This document shows, in pieces, positions 58,152-64,000 of a stretch of 64,000 nt of DNA. Both the position numbers and the translations under genes were made by a program. How positions within the stretch are numbered: position 1 is the stretch's first letter; every line of letters begins with the position of its first letter. The DNA is from Sphingomonas aracearum (GTDB taxonomy: Bacteria; Pseudomonadota; Alphaproteobacteria; Sphingomonadales; Sphingomonadaceae). The notes under the pieces are model-generated. The model saw only the letters and a list, made by a program, of their open reading frames with translations, was not told the DNA's origin and searched no databases. The stretch lies in contig NZ_QQNB01000001.1 in NCBI RefSeq assembly GCF_003345355.1, positions 62,001-126,000 of the forward strand, in the 5' to 3' direction.

Positions 58152-58862
58152 ATGTCGCGTATTCGCACCGCCGTGATCCTTGCCGCGGGCATGGGCAGCC
58201 GGCTGCGCGACATGGCTCCGCTGAAGCCGCTTTGTCCGGTCGCGGGCAAGCCGCTGATCGACCATGCGCTTGACGGCCTTGCAACCGCAGGCTTTTCCCG
58301 CGCGATCGTGATCCTCGGCTATGGCGGCGACGAGATCGCCCGCCATCTGGCGCGCCGGCACGGGCGGCTGACGTTGGAGGCCGCACGGACACCGGACTGG
58401 CTGCAGCCCAACGGCGTTTCGGTGCTGGCCGCGGCACCGCTGCTGGCCGGCGAAGACGCAGTGCTCGCCATGTGCGACCATCTCGTCACGCCGGACCTGT
58501 ATGCGCGCCTCGCTTATGCCGGCACCGGCGGCGGGCTGCGCCTCGGCATCGACCGCCGGCTCGGTCACCCCTGGATCGATCCCGAGGATGTCACCTGCGT
58601 CGCCACCAGGGGCGATCGCATCACCGCCATCGCCAAGGGCCTGGAAACGTTCGACGCCTATGACACGGGCGTTTTCGCGATCGGGCCGGCCTTTCTCGAC
58701 GTTCTCGCCACCCTTTCGTCGCCATCGATCTCGCAGGGCGTGACCGCCCTTGCCGCCCGCGACCTCGCCTTTGTCGAGGATTGCAGCGACCTGGCCTGGC
58801 TCGACGTGGACGATGCCAAGGCACTCCACGCCGCCGAACAGTGGATGCGCGCTGCGGCGTGA
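58152..58862 (+). CDS. Nucleotidyltransferase resembling CTP:inositol-1-phosphate cytidylyltransferase (IPCT)
   Basis: 236 aa, single nucleotidyltransferase domain. The signature LAAGMGSRL (~residues 10-18) and 'LKPLCPVAGKPLIDHALDGL' are the sugar-phosphate nucleotidyltransferase N-terminus. Segments 'LAMCDHLVTPDLY', 'IAKGLETFDAYDTGVFAI' and 'LAWLDVDDAKALHAAE' match, in my recollection, the IPCT half of the fused IPCT/DIPPS enzyme of Archaeoglobus and thermophilic bacteria. It follows inositol-phosphate synthase by 14 nt, so CDP-inositol is the likely product. The more general sugar-1-phosphate family cannot be excluded. Confidence 0.8.
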   Translation: MSRIRTAVILAAGMGSRLRDMAPLKPLCPVAGKPLIDHALDGLATAGFSRAIVILGYGGDEIARHLARRHGRLTLEAARTPDWLQPNGVSVLAAAPLLAGEDAVLAMCDHLVTPDLYARLAYAGTGGGLRLGIDRRLGHPWIDPEDVTCVATRGDRITAIAKGLETFDAYDTGVFAIGPAFLDVLATLSSPSISQGVTALAARDLAFVEDCSDLAWLDVDDAKALHAAEQWMRAAA

Positions 58863-58875
58863 TCGCCCGGCGCGC

Positions 58876-59571
58876 TTAGATCCCGCTCCCGTCGGCGCCG
58901 GGGATGAACAACAGGTCCGCCGCTTCATCCAGTGACCGCAGTCTGGCGCGGTTGGCGGAGCAATCGCCCACCCGATGTGCGGTCACCTGCCAGCGATAGG
59001 TCGCCGGGCGGGGAACGCTCCGTTCCTCGGCAAGCCCATCGGTCTGCTCCTCGCCGTAGATGTTGAGCTTCAAGTCGCGCCGATCGTACCTGCCGCTCAG
59101 GCGCAGGCTCAGCTTGCTGTGCGACCTGCCGATCGCAAGGCTGCGCAACAGGCAGGATCGCCGCCCGCCGATGCTGCCGTCCTTGACGTCCATCATCAGA
59201 CGCCCGCAAAGCTGCGACGGGTTCGGCATGCTGGACCGATCGCCCGCCAGTTGCTGCAGCGCTCCCGCAAGACTGTCGTCTGGCAGGCACGCCGAAAAAC
59301 CGAACCGCAGCCCCGAACCCGCCCCGGTACTGGGAATCCGCTGCACCGCCACGTTGCTGGCATCGCCGCTGCCCAGCGTGGTGCTGCGTTCGAAACGCCA
59401 TTCGCCGCCGCGTAGCCGGGGTTCCGGGCCGGCAGTATCGATGCCCATGTCATCGGGAGCGATCACCACCACGCTGCGATCCTGCTCCTGGGGCGCGGGC
59501 ACGGGCCGCTGCTGCGCCCCACCGAGCATCGTCGCCAAGCCGATCAGGGCCACGTTCGTCACCCATCGCAT
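58876..59571 (-). CDS. DUF3617-like secreted protein
   Basis: 231 aa from the ATG at 59571, with GGGAGAG upstream. The signal peptide MRWVTNVALIGLATMLGGAQ precedes a beta-rich domain with conserved cysteines: 'SACLPDD', 'PSQLCGRLMM' and 'RRSCLLRSLA', then 'LRLSGRYDRRDLKLNIYGEE', the layout of DUF3617 proteins. The function is unknown; such proteins are small periplasmic or envelope factors. It converges with the inositol cassette and is followed downstream on the same strand by no related gene. Confidence 0.7.
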   Translation of the reverse strand: MRWVTNVALIGLATMLGGAQQRPVPAPQEQDRSVVVIAPDDMGIDTAGPEPRLRGGEWRFERSTTLGSGDASNVAVQRIPSTGAGSGLRFGFSACLPDDSLAGALQQLAGDRSSMPNPSQLCGRLMMDVKDGSIGGRRSCLLRSLAIGRSHSKLSLRLSGRYDRRDLKLNIYGEEQTDGLAEERSVPRPATYRWQVTAHRVGDCSANRARLRSLDEAADLLFIPGADGSGI

Positions 59572-59626
59572 GCCATCTCTCCCGCTTGTCGGAGATGCTA
59601 TCGGGGGAAGCTGCCCCGCGCCAGCC

Positions 59627-60901
59627 TCATCGCCAGGAAAGCCGCCGCCGCTCCACCAGCGAGCGCCATGCCCATTCGACCGGCCCGATGCGCCAACGCC
59701 GGACATAGAGGATCGCCACACCCAACAGCATCGCGTCGACAGCGAGGGCAAGGAGCATCATCTCCGCCCAGCCCAGCCGCCCGTACCAGGCCAGCCCCCA
59801 GGGCGGGAACAGCACCCACAGGCAGATCAGCGATTGCGCCACATAGATAGAGAGCGCCACCCGTCCCGCCGCCGCAAAGGGCAGCAGCACGCCCGTCCCC
59901 GTCCGCGTGCGAAGCAGCAGATGCACCGCCGCGAGATGCCCCAGCGTGACCAGCAATCGCGCCCATTCGCCGGCGATCCACAGGACGTTGGGTGGCGGCA
60001 CTGGCTGCATCGCGGCATCCGCCCCACAGGCGCGCAAGGTGAGGCCAAGCCCGTAGCCGATCGCCAGCAGCAGCCAGTAGACCCGCGGGGGCGATTGTCC
60101 CTGCAAGACCCCCAACCGGAACAGGGCCGCACCGATCAGCATCGCGCTGGCCGCCTCCCAGATCCATTGCAGCTCCAGCCCTTCGGCTTGCCAGCGGAGG
60201 AACTGCTGCCATGCCATGACCGCCCAGCTGGCTGGCGTGCCGCTGCGGGCGCGGTCCTCCTCGGCGATCTCGCGTGTCGCTGCGACCTGCTTCTCGGCTG
60301 CCTCTCGCCGCGCCCGTGCGACCTCGACAGTAACAGCGCCTCGGGCCTCCAGGCGGGCGATCCGTTCGGTGCGGGCCTTTTCCTGCATCAGGACGGGCGC
60401 ACCGGCGACGAGCTGCAGGGTCGCCATGAACAGTCCGGTCATCAGCAGGACCGACACGGTCGCGCGGCGGAACCACATCGCAGCGAGCGCGGCAAGCGCA
60501 TAGGTGTGCAGGATGTCGCCCGGCCAGAGCAGCACGAACACATGCACGAGCCCGAGGCCGAGCAGGACGAGGTTACGCCAGGCATAGCCGCCCAGCACAC
60601 GCGCCGCGTCCATCCGCGCTGCTGCACGATCGGTGAGGATCACCATGCCCGCGCCGAACAGCATTTCCAGCAATCCGCGTCCCGTGCTGGCCAGGAATAT
60701 CTCCCGGAACGCCCACACGCTTCGATCGGCGGTGCTCCATCCGAAATGGCGCAGGTCGCTTGCCGCCGCTGCGATCGCCCCGCCCATGTCGGAGATGTTG
60801 AGGAACAGGATCGCGAGGATCGCCAGCCCGCGCAGCACATCCAGGCTCGCCTGGCGGGAGGCGCCGTCCGGCTCAGTCGATGAGGCAAGCGGTGCGATCA
60901 C
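59627..60901 (-). CDS. DUF418 membrane protein (copy 2)
   Basis: 424 aa, about ten membrane helices. It shares with copy 1 the N-terminal LDVLRGLAILAILFLNISDM, the 'GRGLLEMLFGAGMVIL' turn, 'GDILHTYALAAL', and the C-terminal 'GRVALSIYVAQSLICLWVLF'. A charged helix-rich insert (~residues 160-205, ARLEARGAVTVEVARARREA) sits in a loop. The two copies are paralogues in the same orientation on either side of the inositol cassette. It is upstream of the DUF3617-like gene. Confidence 0.88.
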   Translation of the reverse strand: MIAPLASSTEPDGASRQASLDVLRGLAILAILFLNISDMGGAIAAAASDLRHFGWSTADRSVWAFREIFLASTGRGLLEMLFGAGMVILTDRAAARMDAARVLGGYAWRNLVLLGLGLVHVFVLLWPGDILHTYALAALAAMWFRRATVSVLLMTGLFMATLQLVAGAPVLMQEKARTERIARLEARGAVTVEVARARREAAEKQVAATREIAEEDRARSGTPASWAVMAWQQFLRWQAEGLELQWIWEAASAMLIGAALFRLGVLQGQSPPRVYWLLLAIGYGLGLTLRACGADAAMQPVPPPNVLWIAGEWARLLVTLGHLAAVHLLLRTRTGTGVLLPFAAAGRVALSIYVAQSLICLWVLFPPWGLAWYGRLGWAEMMLLALAVDAMLLGVAILYVRRWRIGPVEWAWRSLVERRRLSWR

Positions 60902-61003
60902 GGGGCGGAACGATCCGAAGGCGTGGGTCGGCAGGAGGCGGAAACAAAAAGAGCGGGCAACCTTCGCTGCCCGCTCCCCTTGCTCTTGCGATAGCTCGCG
61001 ACG

Positions 61004-61387
61004 TTACTCGGCGGCCGCCTGCGTACGCGTATCGCGACGCTCGGCGATGCGCGCCGACTTGCCGGTACGACCACGCAGGTAGTACAGCTTTGCACGACGC
61101 ACCGCGCCCTTGCGGACCACCTCGATGCTGTCGATGTTCGGCGAGTAGAGCGGGAACACGCGCTCCACACCCTCGCCGAAGCTGATCTTGCGAACGGTGA
61201 AGTTCGAGCCCATGCCCTTGTTCGAACGGGCGATGCACACGCCCTCATAGTTCTGCACGCGGGTACGGTCGCCTTCGACCACCTTCACGCCGACCTTCAG
61301 CGTATCGCCAGGGCGGAATTCCGGGATCTTCTTGTTCTCGAGGAACTTGGCGATGTTCTCCGCCTCGAGCGTCTGGATGAGGTTCAT
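61004..61387 (-). CDS. rplS: 50S ribosomal protein L19
   Basis: 127 aa. L19 sits at the 30S-50S interface. The sequence '[20 protein letters not shown]' and '[20 protein letters not shown]' followed by '[10 protein letters not shown]'-like '[18 protein letters not shown]' is typical. The ATG follows the trmD stop after 1 nt. The C-terminal ~15 residues ([11 protein letters not shown]) are a lineage-specific extension. Confidence 0.98.
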   Translation of the reverse strand: MNLIQTLEAENIAKFLENKKIPEFRPGDTLKVGVKVVEGDRTRVQNYEGVCIARSNKGMGSNFTVRKISFGEGVERVFPLYSPNIDSIEVVRKGAVRRAKLYYLRGRTGKSARIAERRDTRTQAAAE

Positions 61388-61388
61388 C

Positions 61389-62120
61389 TCATTCGTCCTT
61401 CAATCGTCGCCGCGCGCCAGAGGGAGGCTGGACCCGAGCGCCCTCATGGCGCTCCCACAGATCCGGCCTCCTTAGCCGTGTGTCGATCCCGGCCTGTTGC
61501 TTGCGCCAGGCCGCGATCCTCGCATGATCCCCCGATCGCAGCACTTCGGGGATCGTGCGCCCTTCCCAGTCGACTGGTCGGGTATAATGCGGATATTCGA
61601 GCAGCCCCGTTTCGAAGCTCTCGTCGTCCCCGCTGGAAGCCGCGCCCATTACGCCGGGAAGCAGCCGAACGCAAGCATCGAGCAGCACTAGGGCGCCCAT
61701 TTCGCCGCCGGACAGGATATAGTCGCCGATCGAGACCTGCTCGATCGCCCTCGCTTCGAACAGACGCTCGTCAAAGCCCTCGAAGCGTCCGCATAGCAGC
61801 ACCACGCCGGAGCCCGCCGCGAGTTCCCGCACCCGTTCCTGTGTCAGCGGTCGCCCCCGCGGCGTCAGCGCGATCGCCGGCCGGTGGTCGGCCACGCCGT
61901 CGAAGGCACGCGCCACCACGTCCGCCCGCAACACCATGCCCGCGCCACCACCCGCCGGCGTGTCGTCCACCGTGCGGTGCTTGTCTGTCGCGAAATCGCG
62001 AATGTTCACCGCCTCGCACGACCATCGATCCTCCGCCAGCGCTCGCCCGGCCAGCGAATGGCCCAGCGGCCCGGGGAACATGTCCGGGTACAGCGTCAGG
62101 ATCGTCGCCGCGAAGGTCAT
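61389..62120 (-). CDS. trmD: tRNA (guanine37-N1)-methyltransferase TrmD
   Basis: 243 aa. TrmD methylates G37 of tRNAs reading CNN and prevents frameshifting. The trefoil-knot SPOUT fold is seen in '[17 protein letters not shown]', '[20 protein letters not shown]' and 'VRLLPGVMG', and the C-terminal domain follows. The start ATG overlaps the vapC stop (ATGA at 62117-62120), so translation of this essential gene is coupled to the toxin gene. The usual upstream rimM is not there. Confidence 0.97.
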   Translation of the reverse strand: MTFAATILTLYPDMFPGPLGHSLAGRALAEDRWSCEAVNIRDFATDKHRTVDDTPAGGGAGMVLRADVVARAFDGVADHRPAIALTPRGRPLTQERVRELAAGSGVVLLCGRFEGFDERLFEARAIEQVSIGDYILSGGEMGALVLLDACVRLLPGVMGAASSGDDESFETGLLEYPHYTRPVDWEGRTIPEVLRSGDHARIAAWRKQQAGIDTRLRRPDLWERHEGARVQPPSGARRRLKDE

Positions 62121-62491
62121 AGCGCCCAGTTCTCGACGACAAGGCCCGGTATGTCGGCGAAATCGCGCTCGTTGTTGGTCACGATGGTCAGCGCGTTGGC
62201 TAGCGCATGCGCCGCGATGAGCCTATCATAGCTGCCTCTTCGGAAGGGCAGGGAAGCGTAGGCGAACGCCGCCTTGTAGTCGAAGTCGAGAACCGGCACC
62301 TCTTCCAGAAAGGCGCGAAGCTGATCCATGGCTGGCGGCTTCGCACGAGCAGAGCCATAGGCGATCTCGGCGATAGCAACTGCACTTGTTACGATATCGC
62401 CCTCGTCACACTGCGCCGCGCGACGGCCCAGTGCATCGCTTGTGGCCATTACCAAGGCAATGATCGCATTGCTGTCCAGCATATACTTCAT
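62117..62491 (-). CDS. vapC: VapC-type PIN-domain ribonuclease toxin
   Basis: 124 aa from the ATG at 62491 ([20 protein letters not shown]). The PIN acidic set is visible: Asp5 in MLDSN, Glu in [11 protein letters not shown] (~40), Asp in [11 protein letters not shown] (~95), and Asp in [10 protein letters not shown] (~112). VapC toxins cut tRNAs or rRNA when freed from VapB. The gene overlaps vapB (ATGA) upstream and trmD (ATGA) downstream. Confidence 0.93.
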   Translation of the reverse strand: MKYMLDSNAIIALVMATSDALGRRAAQCDEGDIVTSAVAIAEIAYGSARAKPPAMDQLRAFLEEVPVLDFDYKAAFAYASLPFRRGSYDRLIAAHALANALTIVTNNERDFADIPGLVVENWAL

Positions 62492-62748
62492 TGCGAAATG
62501 GGCCAGTCGAGCGCCCGATCCTTGAACACCCGATCCTCCTGAGCGATTGGTTGCAGGTTCGTCGCCGAACCGCATACCTTCCCGATCGCGAACTTGCGCT
62601 TGGGCGCCTCGACCGGCTCCAATTCGAAACGGCCGCGCTCCTCGCGCACGATCATTTCCGTGCCCTCCGCGATGCCCAGCGCCTTGGGCAGGCGGAGCGC
62701 GACCGAATTTCCCGACTTGAACACCTTGGCGCGATATTCGTTACTCAT
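62488..62748 (-). CDS. vapB: VapB-type antitoxin (SpoVT/AbrB fold)
   Basis: 86 aa from the ATG at 62748. The N-terminal swapped-hairpin domain reads YRAKVFKSGNSVALRLPKAL, then 'GTEMIVREERGRFEL', the AbrB/MazE-type DNA-binding pattern. The C-terminus (ATNLQPIAQEDRVFKDRALD) would bind and block VapC. The palindromes at 62763-62781, ~15 nt upstream of the start, are the likely autoregulatory operator. Confidence 0.92.
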   Translation of the reverse strand: MSNEYRAKVFKSGNSVALRLPKALGIAEGTEMIVREERGRFELEPVEAPKRKFAIGKVCGSATNLQPIAQEDRVFKDRALDWPISQ

Positions 62749-62762
62749 GACCGCCTCCGTAG

Positions 62763-62781
62763 ATACATCATGTATATACAT
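62763..62781. promoter_or_regulatory. Overlapping palindromes between vapB and the divergent flavoprotein gene
   Basis: ATACAT-c-ATGTAT (62763-62775) overlaps the perfect 12-bp palindrome ATGTATATACAT (62770-62781). This AT-rich block sits in a 51-nt divergent gap, so VapB-VapC binding here could affect both promoters. Confidence 0.65.
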
Positions 62782-62799
62782 TGGCCCCGAGGAGCAAGG

Positions 62800-63705
62800 A
62801 TGGACGACTGCATCATCATCGGCGCCGGTCCTGCCGGGCTCACCGCGGCCATCTATCTCGCCCGCTTTCACCTGAAGATACGGTTGTTCGATTGCGGCTC
62901 TTCCCGCGCCGCCTTGATCCCCTGCACGCACAATCATGCCGGTTTCCCGGAGGGGATCAGCGGGCTCGACCTGCTTGCCCGCATGCGGGCCCAGGCCGAG
63001 CGATATGGCGCGGTCCGCGAGGCGGTGCGCGTGCAACGAATCGAACCGGGAGAGACCTGGACGGTCGAAACCGCAAGCGGCACCTTCCGGTCCCGCTCGG
63101 TGCTTCTCGCCACCGGCGTGGTGAACAACCGCCCCAGGTCGCTGCCAGACGATCTCCACGATGAGGCGCTCGCCCGCGGGCTGCTGCGGTACTGCCCGAT
63201 CTGCGACGGGTACGAGGTGACCGACAAGCGCGTCGGGGTGATCGGCACCGGCGATCACGGCCGCCGCGAGGCGCTGTTCCTGCGCGGCTATACTCGGGAC
63301 GTAACGCTGATCGCGCCGGATGCCGAGCACATGCTGGATGCGGCATGTGTGGCCGCGCTGGACGAGGCAGGCGTGATCCGGGTCGATGGACCATGCGGTG
63401 ATTGGGCGATCAAGGACGACTGCCTGGTCGTCGAAACGGCAGGCGGGCTGCTTTCGTTCGACAGCGTGTACCCCGCCCTCGGGTCGGTAATCCGGTCCGA
63501 ACTCGCCATTGCCGCGGGTGCACGAGGAACCGAGGACGGCTGCCTGGAGGTGGACGACCACCAGCGCACGTCCCTGCCCGGCCTCTTCGCCGCCGGGGAC
63601 GTGGTGAAGGGCCTGGACCAGATCAGCCATGCGATGGGCGAGGCCGGCGTGGCCGCCACCACCATCCGCAACATGCTGAGCGAGAAGGAGCCGCTGCGCC
63701 GCTGA
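62800..63705 (+). CDS. Thioredoxin-reductase-like FAD/NAD(P) oxidoreductase
   Basis: 301 aa from the ATG at 62800, with GGAG 6 nt upstream. FAD-binding IIIGAGPAGLTAAIYLARF is N-terminal, and the NAD(P) domain has GVIGTGDHGRREALF and the redox pair YCPICDGYE (CxxC, ~residue 131-134). The C-terminal FAD motif 'GLFAAGDVVKGLDQISHAMG' completes the class. It is smaller than standard TrxB and may be a TrxB-like enzyme with another partner. It is divergent from vapB and shares its operator region. Confidence 0.88.
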   Translation: MDDCIIIGAGPAGLTAAIYLARFHLKIRLFDCGSSRAALIPCTHNHAGFPEGISGLDLLARMRAQAERYGAVREAVRVQRIEPGETWTVETASGTFRSRSVLLATGVVNNRPRSLPDDLHDEALARGLLRYCPICDGYEVTDKRVGVIGTGDHGRREALFLRGYTRDVTLIAPDAEHMLDAACVAALDEAGVIRVDGPCGDWAIKDDCLVVETAGGLLSFDSVYPALGSVIRSELAIAAGARGTEDGCLEVDDHQRTSLPGLFAAGDVVKGLDQISHAMGEAGVAATTIRNMLSEKEPLRR

Positions 63706-63708
63706 CGG

Positions 63709-64000
63709 TCAGCGAGCGAAACCGCCCCAGCGATTCTCCATCAGGTACCAGATCGGCAACGTGGCGAAGAGGGCGAAGCTGCCGCACAGGAAGCTCCCCA
63801 AAAGGAACACTGCGCGCCAGCCGGCTTCTTCGCGGGTCGGCGTCGGATCAGGGTCCATACGCCCATGTAGATCGAAATGGCGATCGTGACGATCGCCGCA
63901 GGAATGAGGATCGTGGCCCAGAGGCGCGCATCATGCCGCCAGCGCAGGAGGAACGCCGCACCGCACCACGCCAGTGCCGCAAGCAAGGCCACCGCAATCG
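63709..64000 (-). CDS. Membrane protein at window edge, partial and possibly frameshifted
   Basis: Two overlapping leftward frames look like parts of one small membrane protein. From the right edge, an open frame gives hydrophobic helices (VALLAALAWCGAAFLLRWRH, then ATILIPAAIVTIAISIYMGV). A second frame, from an ATG at 63858 to the stop at 63709, gives 49 aa with another helix (WRAVFLLGSFLCGSFALFAT) ending WYLMENRWGGFAR. They overlap by ~100 nt, where the first frame degrades into Arg/Lys/Ser-rich sequence. Either a 1-nt frameshift near 63845-63860 or two separate small genes would explain this. Confidence 0.4.

Overview
The window is a high-GC stretch of alphaproteobacterial chromosome. The best fit is a sphingomonad (Sphingomonas or a close relative). 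This rests on gene content and order: a DivL-type tyrosine kinase homologue beside tsaE and amgK/murU, AddAB rather than RecBCD, a CC0125/CC1285-type lipoprotein, AMP nucleosidase and DUF418 membrane proteins. Genes are packed tightly, and many adjacent pairs overlap by ATGA or by 8 nt. The genus is an inference; no rRNA is present to confirm it.

Region 1 (1-11.87 kb) is core chromosome: the end of tyrS, a PilZ protein, a small DMT-type transporter, recG, sdhE, mfd, a DUF4440-like secreted protein coupled to an EAL phosphodiesterase with a decayed GGDEF domain, moaA-nadK, and a tRNA-Asn(GTT).

Region 2 (11.85-23.98 kb) is an integrated mobile element of about 12.1 kb. It is bounded by an exact 25-bp direct repeat, one copy of which is the 3' end of the tRNA-Asn. 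It encodes a P4-type tyrosine integrase, an AlpA/Xis-like protein, a RepA-like hexameric ATPase, small and large terminase subunits, four small unknown proteins, a J-like tail-tip protein, a lysogeny-side HTH protein, an extremely acidic protein, and a rightward block of three cargo genes. No portal, protease, capsid, tape-measure or lysis genes are recognisable. It is either an internally deleted prophage or a satellite-like element that keeps packaging and tail-tip functions. A shared operator-like motif (CGCAA-N5-TTGCG) sits upstream of both leftward operons.

Region 3 (24-47 kb) is core chromosome: xthA, a lipoprotein, secA, argJ, trxA, then a long leftward cluster divL-tsaE-amgK-murU-addB-addA that links cell-cycle signalling, t6A synthesis, peptidoglycan recycling and double-strand-break repair. 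Next come ahcY with a strong upstream palindrome, yqgE, a peroxiredoxin, amn, a Lys/Ala/Ser-rich membrane protein, an alpha/beta hydrolase, and a GFA-family gene broken by a frameshift.

Region 4 (47.4-64 kb) starts with a MarR-HlyD-DHA2 efflux operon, yitT and asd. Two DUF418 membrane proteins flank an S9 peptidase and a three-gene inositol cassette: CDP-alcohol phosphotransferase, inositol-phosphate synthase, and a nucleotidyltransferase resembling CTP:inositol-1-phosphate cytidylyltransferase. This cassette is the strongest candidate for an undescribed pathway, namely CDP-inositol made by soluble enzymes and passed to an unknown acceptor. The window ends with vapB-vapC translationally coupled to trmD-rplS, a divergent thioredoxin-reductase-like flavoprotein, and a partial membrane protein at the right edge.
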